Below are positions 17,936 to 26,973 of a DNA stretch of 64,000 bases, piece by piece. Under the pieces are notes generated by a model. The model searched no databases and was not told the origin of the DNA. It worked only from the letters and a program-made list of their open reading frames with translations. This stretch comes from Robiginitalea marina (GTDB lineage Bacteria > Bacteroidota > Bacteroidia > Flavobacteriales > Flavobacteriaceae), in assembly GCF_024006985.1 (NCBI RefSeq), contig NZ_JAMXIB010000004.1, positions 186,001 through 250,000 on the forward strand, written 5' to 3'. The translations under genes and the position numbers were made by a program. Numbering within the stretch: the first letter of the stretch is position 1; each line of letters begins with the position of its first letter.

Positions 17936-18832
17936 TTATGCCTTATGATAATCCGAGAGTTTTTGCGGGCCTTCCAAAAGTACCCGCTCTACCCGCAGCA
18001 GGCCTTCTTCGGTAGTCGCAATGTGCCATTTGATCAGGCAGATCTGCCCGTTTTGTATTTCCAGGCCCGTGATGCTGCGCGGGTGAACGCAACTGCCGTC
18101 GTTGAAAAACGGGATCTGGCCGGGTTCCGGAAAGCGCGGCCGGTGCGTGTGGCCTGCAATGGTGATCATCAGGTCGCGGCCCAGGATCCACTTTTTGATG
18201 CGTTTTTCGATCCGGATCAGCTCCTTGTAGTTTTTGGCCGGGGAAGTCGGGTCTGCAATGCCCCATACCTGCAGGGGCTTCCAGAGGACCCGCACCAGGA
18301 AGCGGCTCCACCGCCAGAAGGTATAGTTCCACCAATCGGCCTGGTGGCCGTGGCACAGGAAGAGTTCCTGCCCGGTTTCCTCGTGCTTCAGCACCAGGGC
18401 CTCGTGGTACCGGATCCCCGGGAAAAGCTCCCGGTCTTTCCCGTCGATGGGGTCAAAATAGGTGCTCAGGTGGCGGCTGACGTAAGCCGGGTCTTTGTAC
18501 ACCATGTCGTGGTTACCCCAGATCAGGTGCAGGCGGCCCCCGAGGTGGAATTCCCGCAGCAGGAGGTAGACATTCTTATGGGCTTCGAACAGGGTCTGGA
18601 AGTGGAGGTTTTCCCAGAGTTCATCCCCGTCCCCAAGTTCCACATACTGAAACCCCTCCCGGTAATACTGTTTGAGGGCGTGGAAATAGAGGTTCCGGTT
18701 GCTGGCGAATTCATCGGCAAAGCTGTTGTCGCCCCGGTGGCAATCGCTGAAGAGCACAAACCTCGAGGCGTCGTCAAAGGGGATGACCCTTGCATTTCGG
18801 TACGCCCTCTCAAGCCTTTTCTGGGAGTTCAT
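17936..18832 (-). CDS. Calcineurin-like metallophosphoesterase
   Basis: This 298-residue protein has the full set of metal-binding motifs of the fold: FSDCHRG (about 29-35), LGDGDELWE (about 66-74), GNHD (about 105-108), CHGHQAD and AGHTHRP. The arrangement resembles the LpxH/UDP-2,3-diacylglucosamine hydrolase-like branch, but it is longer than LpxH and has an extra helical insert with several tryptophans between the late His motifs. The substrate is not known. Two-metal phosphoesterase in the cytoplasm or at the membrane. It precedes the AraC-type gene by 6 bp. Confidence 0.82.
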   Translation of the reverse strand: MNSQKRLERAYRNARVIPFDDASRFVLFSDCHRGDNSFADEFASNRNLYFHALKQYYREGFQYVELGDGDELWENLHFQTLFEAHKNVYLLLREFHLGGRLHLIWGNHDMVYKDPAYVSRHLSTYFDPIDGKDRELFPGIRYHEALVLKHEETGQELFLCHGHQADWWNYTFWRWSRFLVRVLWKPLQVWGIADPTSPAKNYKELIRIEKRIKKWILGRDLMITIAGHTHRPRFPEPGQIPFFNDGSCVHPRSITGLEIQNGQICLIKWHIATTEEGLLRVERVLLEGPQKLSDYHKA

Positions 18833-19040
18833 GGATCAGCAGGTGAAAATAGATTCCATAGGATTCAGTCGCCCGGGGTATTGCTACCCTGGTGGGTAAC
18901 CTTCTGTTTTTTGGATGCTTTCGGGCGCTCACAGGATGCCCTTCCCACTCAAAGGTATGGAAAAAGTACTGCCGCTTAAATACCTTATGGGTTTTGACAG
19001 GTTCCCGTGGCGTCCCAGATGCGGGTGTCGGCCCCGGGGG

Positions 19041-19910
19041 TTACTCTTTTGGCAAACGGAAGGGGTAAAGGTGCCCGCCGAACCGCATTTTACGCTCATC
19101 GGCCAGGTACAGGAGGTCATCCTTCAGGAAGCAAACAGCCTCCAGTTGGGTGTTGATCCCCAGGTCGAGGGTGCGGTCCGGCCCGCCGGAGAACCTTTTC
19201 GTCCGGAAGTTTTCAAAGACCCACATTTTGCCGTATCCCAGCAGTACCAGTCGCTCCCCATCGGGGGAGAGGGCTGCATCGGTGACCCGGCAACTGCTGC
19301 GTTGCGGGCAGGTCGCAATTTCGGCCTCCTTTACCGCCACGTATTCCCCGGGCTGGTCGGGGACGCTGTAAACCGTAGCCGTGCCGTCAAAGGGATCCGA
19401 CTGGTTTTTGGTAACTACGTAGAGGCGGCCCTCGAAATGGAAAAAGGCCTCGGCATCGAAACGCCTCCTGGCAAAGCCCGGGGGAAAGGCTTCCTGGTCC
19501 GGGTATCGGAAGCGGATTTCCTGCGCGGCAATGGTATCGCCCTTTACCGCCGTCGGGTTGGGGAGCTTGTAAATGGCCAGGTCGGTTCGGGCACTCCGGT
19601 TGTTCCCGAAATCGCCGATATATACCTGTCCTTCCAGGTCGCTGCAAAGTGCTTCCCAGTCTTTGTTCTTCGCCGGTTTCACCTCCAGGGAGCGGAGCAG
19701 GTTCCCCAGGGTGTCGAGGGCAAAGATCCGGTCGGGGTTTCCCCCGTCCTCAATCACCCAAAGGACCTCCCCGTCCACGGAGGTCATGCCGGAGACCTCA
19801 TTCAGCCGTCGGGGCAGGTCTGCCGCCGGCTTCAGGACGCCTGTGCGTGCACATGCCCCCAAGAGCAGGAGAAGCACCCAAGTAAGGCCCGGCCTGAAGA
19901 AAAATGCCAT
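19041..19910 (-). CDS. Lipoprotein with beta-propeller-like fold
   Basis: The start at 19910 gives 289 residues with a lipoprotein signal ending in LLLLGAC; a longer reading from 20066 would bury this signal. The mature protein has repeated strand-like segments (LRRLNEVSGM type opening, WVIEDGGNPDRIFAL, VYIGDFGNN, LYVVTKNQ, VTDAALSPDGERLVLLGYG), which suggest a six- or seven-bladed propeller of the kind annotated as SdiA-regulated or NHL-like. The function is unknown. It is divergent from the sugar symporter gene at 20079. The 208 bp after its stop contain nothing I can support. Confidence 0.72.
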   Translation of the reverse strand: MAFFFRPGLTWVLLLLLGACARTGVLKPAADLPRRLNEVSGMTSVDGEVLWVIEDGGNPDRIFALDTLGNLLRSLEVKPAKNKDWEALCSDLEGQVYIGDFGNNRSARTDLAIYKLPNPTAVKGDTIAAQEIRFRYPDQEAFPPGFARRRFDAEAFFHFEGRLYVVTKNQSDPFDGTATVYSVPDQPGEYVAVKEAEIATCPQRSSCRVTDAALSPDGERLVLLGYGKMWVFENFRTKRFSGGPDRTLDLGINTQLEAVCFLKDDLLYLADERKMRFGGHLYPFRLPKE

Positions 19911-20078
19911 ATTCCGTGGTTTGGGCTGCAAAGGTAGGCCATAGTTCCTCCATGGGAAAATCTGCAGCCCCGGGGGGCCTTCCCTGTTAGGGGTTGCCCA
20001 GATTTGCCCTGCCCCCCGCGCGCAGTTTGGGAATAATCCAATATATTTAGAAGCTAAACAAACCAATTCTAACCAAAA

Positions 20079-21731
20079 ATGATCGGCATTCTTTCCTTTG
20101 TTGGGTTTACCCTCCTGGTAGGCGTCATTTCTTACTTCGCCACCCGCACCACCAATGAAACCACTTCAGACGGCTATTTCCTCGGGGGCCGCAGCCTTAC
20201 TGCCGGGGTCATTGCGGGGTCCCTGCTGCTGACGAACCTGTCCACGGAACAGATCGTGGGCCTGAATGGCCAGGCCTACACGGAAGGGATTTTGGTGATG
20301 GCCTGGGAAACCCTTGCAGCTATTGCCATGGTCGTCACCGCGGTATTCCTGTTGCCCCGGTATCTTAAAAGTGGCCTGACTACAGTGCCTCAATTCCTCA
20401 GGGACCGGTACGATATAACGACAAAGACAATTACCTCGGCCCTCTTCCTAACGGGTTATGTGGTCGTGCTATTACCCATCATCCTGTATTCCGGGTCCCT
20501 CGCGATCAGCACCATGTTCGATGTCCCGGGCCTTTTGGGGGTTTCTGATACCACTGCCCTGGTGCTTTGCGTTTGGGGGATCGGAATCATCGGGTCAATC
20601 TATGCCGTATTCGGGGGGTTGAAGGCGGTGGCCGTATCCGACAGTATCAATGCCATCGGCCTGCTGATCGGAGGCATATTGATCCCAATCTTTGGCCTGT
20701 TTGCCATTGGCGAAGGAAACGTTTTCGAAGGGATCAGGGTCCTTACGGAGAATAACCCTGAAAAATTCAATTCCATAGGAAAAAACACGAATTCTGTCCC
20801 CTTCCATACCATTTTCACGGGAATGATGCTCGTGCAGTTGTTCTACTGGGGCACCAACCAGCAGATCATCCAAAGGGCTTTGGGGGCCAAAAACCTGAAG
20901 GAAGGGCAAAAGGGGCTTTTGCTGGCTTCGTTTATCAAAATTCTGGGTCCGCTGATCGTGGTGCTGCCCGGGATCATTGCCTACCACATGTTCCAGGGCA
21001 AACTGGAGGTGGCTGACCAGGCCTACCCGGCCCTGGTCAATGAGGTGCTGCCCAGCTACCTGATCGGGTTCTTTGCGGCCGTCCTCTTTGGGGCGATCCT
21101 GAGTTCCTTTAACAGTGTGCTGAACAGCTCCGTGACCCTTTTCGGGATTGACATCTACAAACAACATATCAACCCTGAGGCCCCGGAACGGACCGTGGTA
21201 AAGTACGGCAAGTGGTTCGGGGTTTTCCTGGCTTTCGTTTCTATGTTTATCGCCCCGCTTATCGCCAATGCCGGGAGCCTCTTCGAATATTTACAGGAAG
21301 TCAATGGGATCTACAGCATCCCCATCCTGACCATTATCGCCGTGGGGTACCTCACCCGGCGGGTACCGGCCATTGCGGCAAAGATTGGGATTGTATCGGG
21401 GTCCCTGCTATACATCCTGAGCCAGTTTGTCCTCCAGCCCCATTTTGTGGGAAGGGCGATGGATGAGGCAGCGGCCAGCGGGATTACTGATGCGGCTGCC
21501 CTGGCAGAAATCCGGGCGGAGGCCTATCCCCATTTCCTGGATGTCATGGCCATCCTGTTCCTCCTGAACATCGGCATTATGCTGTTGATCGGAAAGCTCA
21601 GACCCAGGCCCGAACCCTTTGAACTCCAGTACACCAACCAGGTGGAAATCACCCCTTACAAATACGTCAGGCAGGTGGGGATCGGCGTTGTGGCCCTGGT
21701 GGTCTTTATCTACATCTATTTCGCACAGTAG
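20079..21731 (+). CDS. Sodium:solute symporter (SSS/SLC5 family), probable sugar transporter
   Basis: This 550-residue protein has about thirteen to fourteen membrane helices and the SSS family pattern, with DGYFLGGRSLTAGVIAGSLL near the N-terminus and AAVLFGAILSSFNSVLNSS in the middle, close to the sodium-binding region of the SGLT fold. Members near sugar genes in Bacteroidota usually import monosaccharides. It converges on xylA (11-bp gap), so D-xylose is the best guess, though it is not in the same operon as xylBA. No consensus promoter with correct spacing was found upstream; TATATTTA at 20042-20049 could be the -7. Confidence 0.85.
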   Translation: MIGILSFVGFTLLVGVISYFATRTTNETTSDGYFLGGRSLTAGVIAGSLLLTNLSTEQIVGLNGQAYTEGILVMAWETLAAIAMVVTAVFLLPRYLKSGLTTVPQFLRDRYDITTKTITSALFLTGYVVVLLPIILYSGSLAISTMFDVPGLLGVSDTTALVLCVWGIGIIGSIYAVFGGLKAVAVSDSINAIGLLIGGILIPIFGLFAIGEGNVFEGIRVLTENNPEKFNSIGKNTNSVPFHTIFTGMMLVQLFYWGTNQQIIQRALGAKNLKEGQKGLLLASFIKILGPLIVVLPGIIAYHMFQGKLEVADQAYPALVNEVLPSYLIGFFAAVLFGAILSSFNSVLNSSVTLFGIDIYKQHINPEAPERTVVKYGKWFGVFLAFVSMFIAPLIANAGSLFEYLQEVNGIYSIPILTIIAVGYLTRRVPAIAAKIGIVSGSLLYILSQFVLQPHFVGRAMDEAAASGITDAAALAEIRAEAYPHFLDVMAILFLLNIGIMLLIGKLRPRPEPFELQYTNQVEITPYKYVRQVGIGVVALVVFIYIYFAQ

Positions 21732-21742
21732 GCCGGCCTGTT

Positions 21743-23068
21743 TCAGAGATACCGGTTGACCAGGTTTTCCAGCAACTCCTGCTTCCCGCTGGTGAGCGGG
21801 GGTTCCCCCTGGGTGTGCGCGAGGGCATAGAGGTCCTCAAGGGTAAGCCTGCCCTGTTCAAAATCCCGGCCTGCCACGGATTCAAAGGAGGCATACCGCT
21901 GCCTCCGCCACCCGGGATAGGGCGATTCCCGTAAAATCCGGTCGGCGACGAGCAGGGCCCGGGCAAAGGTGTCCGCCCCGCCGATATGGGCGAGGAAAAG
22001 GTCTTCGGGGTCCGTGGAATTCCGGCGCAGCTTGGCGTCAAAATTGATCCCCCCGCCCTGCAACCCCCCCGCCTCGAGCAGGGTAAGCATCATCAGGGCC
22101 ACCTCGGCCACGTCGTTGGGGAACTGGTCCGTATCCCATCCGTTCTGGGCATCGCCCCGGTTCGCATCGATGCTGCCCAGCATGCCGTGGGCAGCGGCCA
22201 CTTCCATTTCATGTTGCATGGTATGGCCTGCCAGGGTGGCGTGGTTCACCTCCAGGTTTAGTTTAAAGTCGTCCTGCAGGCCGTACTGGTGCAGGAACCC
22301 GATGACCGTGGCGGCATCGTAGTCGTACTGGTGTTTCATAGGCTCCATGGGTTTGGGCTCGATAAAGAAATTCCCGGTAAAACCCTTCCCGCGGGCGTAA
22401 TCCCGCGCCAGGCCCAGGAAGCGGCCCAGGTGGTCCAGCTCCTTTTTCATCTGGGTGTTGAGCAGCGACATGTAGCCTTCCCGCCCCCCCCAAAAGACGT
22501 AGTTTTCCCCCCCGAGCTCGAGGGTGGCATCCAGGGCGGTTTTTATCTGGGCCCCGGCCCGGGCGACAACCCTGAAATCGGGGTTGGTGGCCGCCCCGTT
22601 CATGTAGCGCGGGTGGCTGAAGCAATTGGCGGTCCCCCAGAGCAGCTTCACCCCGGAGGCTTCCATTTTTTCGCGGATATAGGGGATGATGTGCGCCAGG
22701 CGTTTTTCCGATTCCAGCAGGGTATCCCCCTCCCGTACCAGGTCGAAGTCGTGGAAGCAGAAGTATTCAAAACCGAGTTTGGTGATGAACTCGAAGGCGG
22801 CATCTGCCTTCAGGCGTGCGGCTTCCAGCGGGTCCGAAGGGATGTCCCACGGGTGTTGCAGGGTGCCCGGCCCAAAGGGGTCTGCCCCGGTGCCGCAGAA
22901 GCTGTGCCAGTAGGCCACGGCAAATTTGAAATGGTCGCGCATGGGTTTCCCGGCCACGATGCGTTGTGCATCGTAGTACTTGTAGGCCAGGGGGTTGTCG
23001 GATGCGTTCCCCTCGAAGGGGATGGGGCCTATCCCCTTGAAGAATTCAGTGGTTCCGATCAGTGGCAT
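21743..23068 (-). CDS. xylA: Xylose isomerase
   Basis: This 441-residue class II xylose isomerase converts D-xylose to D-xylulose in the cytoplasm. Evidence includes the FCFHDFDL segment with the catalytic His (about residue 101-107), [12 protein letters not shown], the FIEPKP block with metal-binding Glu, [11 protein letters not shown] and [19 protein letters not shown], which carries metal-binding Asp residues. Full length and intact. It begins 3 bp after xylB, forming the xylBA operon, and converges on the symporter gene. Confidence 0.97.
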   Translation of the reverse strand: MPLIGTTEFFKGIGPIPFEGNASDNPLAYKYYDAQRIVAGKPMRDHFKFAVAYWHSFCGTGADPFGPGTLQHPWDIPSDPLEAARLKADAAFEFITKLGFEYFCFHDFDLVREGDTLLESEKRLAHIIPYIREKMEASGVKLLWGTANCFSHPRYMNGAATNPDFRVVARAGAQIKTALDATLELGGENYVFWGGREGYMSLLNTQMKKELDHLGRFLGLARDYARGKGFTGNFFIEPKPMEPMKHQYDYDAATVIGFLHQYGLQDDFKLNLEVNHATLAGHTMQHEMEVAAAHGMLGSIDANRGDAQNGWDTDQFPNDVAEVALMMLTLLEAGGLQGGGINFDAKLRRNSTDPEDLFLAHIGGADTFARALLVADRILRESPYPGWRRQRYASFESVAGRDFEQGRLTLEDLYALAHTQGEPPLTSGKQELLENLVNRYL

Positions 23069-23071
23069 GGG

Positions 23072-24553
23072 TCAGGGTTTAAGGTGTTTTTCAAGTTCAT
23101 TTTTCCAGAGGGTATACGCTGCCCGCAGGGCGTGGCTGTCGCCGGAGGGCCGGATGGTCTGTTCGTAATCCTGGGAGGCAGACCATTCCCGCAGCAGGTC
23201 GGGGCCTTTTTCGTGTACGATACACGCCCGGGCCGCCCCGACCGCCCCCGTTACCCGGAACAGGGCAATAGGGATATTCCCCAGGGTGGCCAGGGTTTCG
23301 GTAAAGGCACTGGCCTGGAAAAGGTTGTCCGACCCGGCCCTGACCTCCCGGAAGGCCACGCCGTCTTTTTCCATCCATTCCATCCCGTACCGGAAGGCAA
23401 AGGCAATCCCTTCCAGGGCGGCCCGGCAGAGGTGGCCCCTGTGGTGCCGGTTCAGGTCGATCCCGGAAAAAGAGGCTTCCAGGGTCCTGTTCCCAAGCAT
23501 CCGTTCCGCCCCGTTCCCAAAGGGCAGGCACCATACCCCTTCGCTTCCCGGGGGGACTTCCGAAGCCATCCGGTTCATCTCCCCGTAGCTAATAGGGCCG
23601 AGTTGCTTTTTCAGCCAGCGGTACAGGCTCCCTGCCCCGTTGATGCAGAGCAATTGCCCGATCCGCGGGTGGCCCGGGCTGTGGTTCACATGGGCAAAAT
23701 TGTTGAACTTGCTGATTTCCCCTACCCCGGTGCGGTCGCTTACCCCGTACAGGACCCCTGAGGTCCCCGCCGTGGCAGCGATTTCCCCCGGATTGAATAC
23801 ATTCAGGGTAAGGGCATTGTTCGGTTGGTCCCCGGCCCGGTAGCAAATCGGGGTGCCTTCGGCCAGCCCGGTGGCAGCCGCCCCCTGTTTGGAAACCCGG
23901 GCCTGCTGCCCGAACGTCGGGACGATTTCCGGGACGAGTCCCCTGGGGATGCCCCAATGGTCGAGGAGCCACCAGGCAGGCTCCCCGGCCCTGAAATCCC
24001 ACAGGATTCCTTCGGAAAGGCCGCTGGCCGTGGTCTGAAGGGCCCCCGAAAGCCGGAACGCGAGGTAGTCCCCGGGCAGGAGGAAGGTTTTTGTCCGGGC
24101 AAAGGCCTCCGGTTCCTGTTCCTTCATCCAGCGGAGCTTCGAGCCCGTAAAGTTGCCGGGGTCATTGAGGAGGCGGGTGCGGCAGGTTTCCCCGCCCAGG
24201 GCAGCCAAAGCTTCCTGTCCCACACCAACCGCCCGGCTGTCGCACCAGATGATGGACGGACGAACCGGGTGGCCCTGTGCATCCAGGGGCACCAGGCCGT
24301 GCATCTGGTAGGCGATCCCGATGCCCGAAACCTGCCCGCCCGCAATCCCGTTCCGCCCCAGCACCTCCCGGGTCCCCCGGCAGAGGCAATCCCACCAGTG
24401 GGCCGGATCCTGCTCCGCCCAACCGGCCCGGGGCGCCGCGATCTCCATTTCTTCCTCAGGGGTTTTCACCACGTCCACCACGCGGCCATCGGCAGCCGAT
24501 ACCAGGGCGGTTTTCAGGGAGGAACTCCCGAGGTCGTATCCAATGAAATACAT
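23072..24553 (-). CDS. xylB: Xylulokinase
   Basis: This 493-residue FGGY-family kinase phosphorylates D-xylulose with ATP. It starts with the phosphate-binding MYFIGYDLGSSSLKTALV, has YQMHGLV and IIWCDSRA in the first domain, and AGDQPNNAL, which includes the catalytic Asp region, in the second. It is the first gene of xylBA. The upstream GyrI-like gene is on the same strand but separated by a terminator hairpin, so xylB needs its own start; I see no clear consensus promoter in the short gap. Confidence 0.95.
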   Translation of the reverse strand: MYFIGYDLGSSSLKTALVSAADGRVVDVVKTPEEEMEIAAPRAGWAEQDPAHWWDCLCRGTREVLGRNGIAGGQVSGIGIAYQMHGLVPLDAQGHPVRPSIIWCDSRAVGVGQEALAALGGETCRTRLLNDPGNFTGSKLRWMKEQEPEAFARTKTFLLPGDYLAFRLSGALQTTASGLSEGILWDFRAGEPAWWLLDHWGIPRGLVPEIVPTFGQQARVSKQGAAATGLAEGTPICYRAGDQPNNALTLNVFNPGEIAATAGTSGVLYGVSDRTGVGEISKFNNFAHVNHSPGHPRIGQLLCINGAGSLYRWLKKQLGPISYGEMNRMASEVPPGSEGVWCLPFGNGAERMLGNRTLEASFSGIDLNRHHRGHLCRAALEGIAFAFRYGMEWMEKDGVAFREVRAGSDNLFQASAFTETLATLGNIPIALFRVTGAVGAARACIVHEKGPDLLREWSASQDYEQTIRPSGDSHALRAAYTLWKNELEKHLKP

Positions 24554-24600
24554 AGGTTGGGATAGGCAGGGATGGCTCCCGCGGATTTACCGGGAAGATA

Positions 24601-24630
24601 AAAAAAACCCGCCAAACATCGGGCGGGCCT
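24601..24630 (-). terminator. Rho-independent terminator after the GyrI-like gene
   Basis: On the minus strand CCCGCC (24622-24627) and GGCGGG (24608-24613) form a 6-bp G/C stem with an 8-nt loop, followed by seven U (24601-24607). It separates the GyrI-like gene from xylB. Confidence 0.85.
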
Positions 24631-24646
24631 CAACAGGTAGTGTTTC

Positions 24647-25555
24647 CTAGTCTGCCGGCGGGGCTTCCCGCAGGGGCAGGTATACCTCGGCTTTCCAGCG
24701 CAGGGCGTCCCCCCCGAGGTTTGGGTTGTCGTAGAATACCTCCACCGGTTTGTCCTCCACTTCAAGGCCGTGTTTTTCGGCATAATCGAGCAGGGCGTAC
24801 CAGGCGCGGTCCGAAGTGATGTAGTTCCCGTTATAGGTGGCTTTCAGGGCTTTCTTGGGGAAGATCCGCTTGTAGTTGATATCGGGATGGTTGGGAAGCC
24901 GGTCGGACCGGATAATCGGAAAACAAAAATTGAAATCCAGGCTGTCCTTTTCCCGGTCCCATTCATTGACCACAATCATGGGGGGGCCGTTCAGGGTCAC
25001 CTGGCTGCCGGCCAGGAGGTCGCTCAGCAGCATATAATGGTCCATCATGCCCCCGGCTTTGCCGTGTTGGGAGGTTTTCAGGTTTACGTAGGCATAGAAG
25101 GTACCCGGCAGCTCTGCTTCGCCCTCTATCTGCACCCGGAATAGCCTGAGGTGGTCATTCAGGTCACTGGCGAAGTCCTTCACATGGTGCACTGCCGATT
25201 TTTCCACCGCCGCGTCGGCAAATGGGACCAGGAGCTTGTTTTTGAAGCTGTGGTCGGGGTCGGTGATCTTTACCGTTACCCGGGAGGTGGAGTCGGTCAG
25301 GGGTTCTATGGTCCACCGGTAACGGTGTACGGAATCCCCGGCCTGCACCATATGTTCCAGGTGGTACAGGTCGTCCTGGACGACTTCAGTGCCCTGTACC
25401 CCGGCGCCCCGGTGCCAGAGCTTGATGGACTGGTTGATAGTGCCCGGGAAGGTGTCGGCTTCAAAGCGCACCACATAGTCATAGGGGTAGAAAAACAAGT
25501 AGCCTGATACGAGTACGGCAAGGGATATCAGGATGCCGAACAGTGTTTTTTTCAT
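24647..25555 (-). CDS. Membrane-anchored protein with polyketide-cyclase-like and GyrI-like effector-binding domains
   Basis: This 302-residue protein has an N-terminal hydrophobic anchor (about residues 5-25), then a roughly 120-residue SRPBCC-like segment (FPGTINQSIKLWHRG to KDFASDLNDHLR) and a C-terminal domain (about 140-300) with GyrI/AraC-effector-binding features such as TYNGNYITSDRAWYALLDYAEKHGL and a closing VEVYLPL strand. There is no DNA-binding domain. It probably binds a small molecule outside the cytoplasm or at the membrane; the ligand is unknown. Monocistronic, with its own -7 element and terminator. Confidence 0.72.
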   Translation of the reverse strand: MKKTLFGILISLAVLVSGYLFFYPYDYVVRFEADTFPGTINQSIKLWHRGAGVQGTEVVQDDLYHLEHMVQAGDSVHRYRWTIEPLTDSTSRVTVKITDPDHSFKNKLLVPFADAAVEKSAVHHVKDFASDLNDHLRLFRVQIEGEAELPGTFYAYVNLKTSQHGKAGGMMDHYMLLSDLLAGSQVTLNGPPMIVVNEWDREKDSLDFNFCFPIIRSDRLPNHPDINYKRIFPKKALKATYNGNYITSDRAWYALLDYAEKHGLEVEDKPVEVFYDNPNLGGDALRWKAEVYLPLREAPPAD

Positions 25556-25594
25556 GCGTTTTCCTTTTCAGGGGTTACTCATGGGACTCAATGG

Positions 25595-25602
25595 CAAATA
25601 TA
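25595..25602 (-). promoter_or_regulatory. -7 element for the GyrI-like gene
   Basis: On the minus strand this reads TATATTTG, a perfect match to TAnnTTTG. The predicted start is near 25591, about 36 nt before the ATG at 25555. No TTG is seen at the -33 position. Confidence 0.45.
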
Positions 25603-25611
25603 CATCAGGTC

Positions 25612-26973
25612 TCAGGAACCTTTTTGGACCAGGGCCCCGGGTTCTTTCATCTGCAACTCCCCCAGTACGAAGCGGCCGAGTTCCCGTCCCTGTTTTACAC
25701 CCACCTCCACGGCGGCCCGGTAGTGGATTCCCCCGTACATCCGGCTGATGGCCGCCTCGTCGGCAGCCTGGTTAAAGGAGGTGAAACTGCGTACCGGGAG
25801 GCCGTATTTCAGTTCGGTGTCGTCGTCAAAGGCGAAGCCGTCCCCGAAGACGTCGGTGAGGGCCACAGCCGCTGCCCCGGAGACCACACTGTGCCCGCTG
25901 GTATACTCCGGGAAGGGCGGGGTCTGCAAAACGGGTTTCCAATTGTCGTCGATATACTGGTTGATGAGGGTTTCCGGCCTGATCAGGTTGCTGCGGTACT
26001 TTTCATCCCAGCAGCTGATGAAGGCGTCTGCAATGGAGATGGAGGTTTTGGCATAGGCATAAAGGGCATCGTCAAAGCCACTGCCGGTCTTCCTGCAGGC
26101 AATCTTGGTAATCCCCATCCAGTGGGCGCCCGGGCTGATTTTTTTCGTAGCGAACATCAGGTGCCCGCGGGTAACTGAAACATAGGGGTTGCAATCCCAG
26201 AACTGGGCGATGGCAATCTCTTCAGAGGCATCCCCTTTCGCGGTGATTTCATTGCTGATGTCGTAGACTTCTTTCAGCTCCCTGTAAAAATCGGACCCCT
26301 CTTCCATGGAAAACGGGGGCGGCGGGGTGGGCCGGAACTGGGCAGCAGAATCGATCACAAAGGGCCTGATCTTGTTCCAGTGGGGTTCGATCCCCTCCAT
26401 GTACGCCGGTGGGGTCGGTTGCCAGCGGGAAGGGTCGTCGGTATCCACGGTGAATTTCGACATGGTCCGGGTTTGGTTGTACTGGTCTTCCTTCATCCAG
26501 GCGGCGATAAAGTCGGCTACTTGAAGGCCATAATCCCGGGCCGCTTCGAATTCGCCCCGGTTCTTTGATTCCCATACCCCATACAGGCTGTCGCGGAACA
26601 CGGTGAACCGGTCTTCCGAGAAAATGAGCCTACGGCCCAGGTCCATGTGGGCCACCAGGGCCGCCAGCGGGTAATTGATGGCTTTGCCTTCCTCCGGGAC
26701 GGGGATGCTGCCCAGGTCGGTCAGCTGGCCTGCCAGCGGCCGGTACCCCGGGTTGTTCAGCGCCATGATTTCGTAGGCGGCAATGGTGGGGTAGGCGTAG
26801 ACCCGGCTGGCCACCGGGGGGCTGAAAATATCGTGGACCATCACCTCCGTGAGTTGGTCCATAGAGGCGTGGAGTTCTTCCGCCGTGATTTCGATGGGTT
26901 CGGATTTGCAGGACCCCAGGACCAGGCCCAGGCCCATCAGGGAAACCAGTGTTGCTTTCATAGGTGTTCTCAT
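25612..26973 (-). CDS. Vanadium-dependent haloperoxidase / PAP2-like lipoprotein
   Basis: This 453-residue protein has a signal ending in LVLGSC, so it is a lipoprotein. The C-terminal half has the active-site blocks of the vanadium haloperoxidase/type 2 phosphatidic acid phosphatase superfamily: KYRSNLIRPET, the PEYTSGHSVVSGAA block with the catalytic His, and SRMYGGIHYRAAVE with the vanadate-linking His. The substrate may be halide oxidation or phosphate ester hydrolysis. The start ATG overlaps the upstream FG-GAP gene stop as ATGA, so it is the fourth gene of that operon; an alternative start lies four codons later. Confidence 0.85.
   Translation of the reverse strand: MRTPMKATLVSLMGLGLVLGSCKSEPIEITAEELHASMDQLTEVMVHDIFSPPVASRVYAYPTIAAYEIMALNNPGYRPLAGQLTDLGSIPVPEEGKAINYPLAALVAHMDLGRRLIFSEDRFTVFRDSLYGVWESKNRGEFEAARDYGLQVADFIAAWMKEDQYNQTRTMSKFTVDTDDPSRWQPTPPAYMEGIEPHWNKIRPFVIDSAAQFRPTPPPPFSMEEGSDFYRELKEVYDISNEITAKGDASEEIAIAQFWDCNPYVSVTRGHLMFATKKISPGAHWMGITKIACRKTGSGFDDALYAYAKTSISIADAFISCWDEKYRSNLIRPETLINQYIDDNWKPVLQTPPFPEYTSGHSVVSGAAAVALTDVFGDGFAFDDDTELKYGLPVRSFTSFNQAADEAAISRMYGGIHYRAAVEVGVKQGRELGRFVLGELQMKEPGALVQKGS

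Noticed and set aside
18915-19937. 340-codon plus-strand frame opposite the propeller lipoprotein
   Set aside because: No family features; the minus-strand reading has a lipoprotein signal and regular strand repeats.
20026-20049. TTTG and TATATTTA upstream of the symporter as a full promoter
   Set aside because: The spacing is only 12 bp, too short for the usual 17-23 bp, and no FNR-like box lies 33 bp from the -7 centre. Only the -7 part is mentioned, with low weight.
22289-23761. 490-codon plus-strand frame across xylA and xylB
   Set aside because: It is antisense to two clearly identified enzymes and shows Pro/Gly-rich translation typical of a shadow frame.
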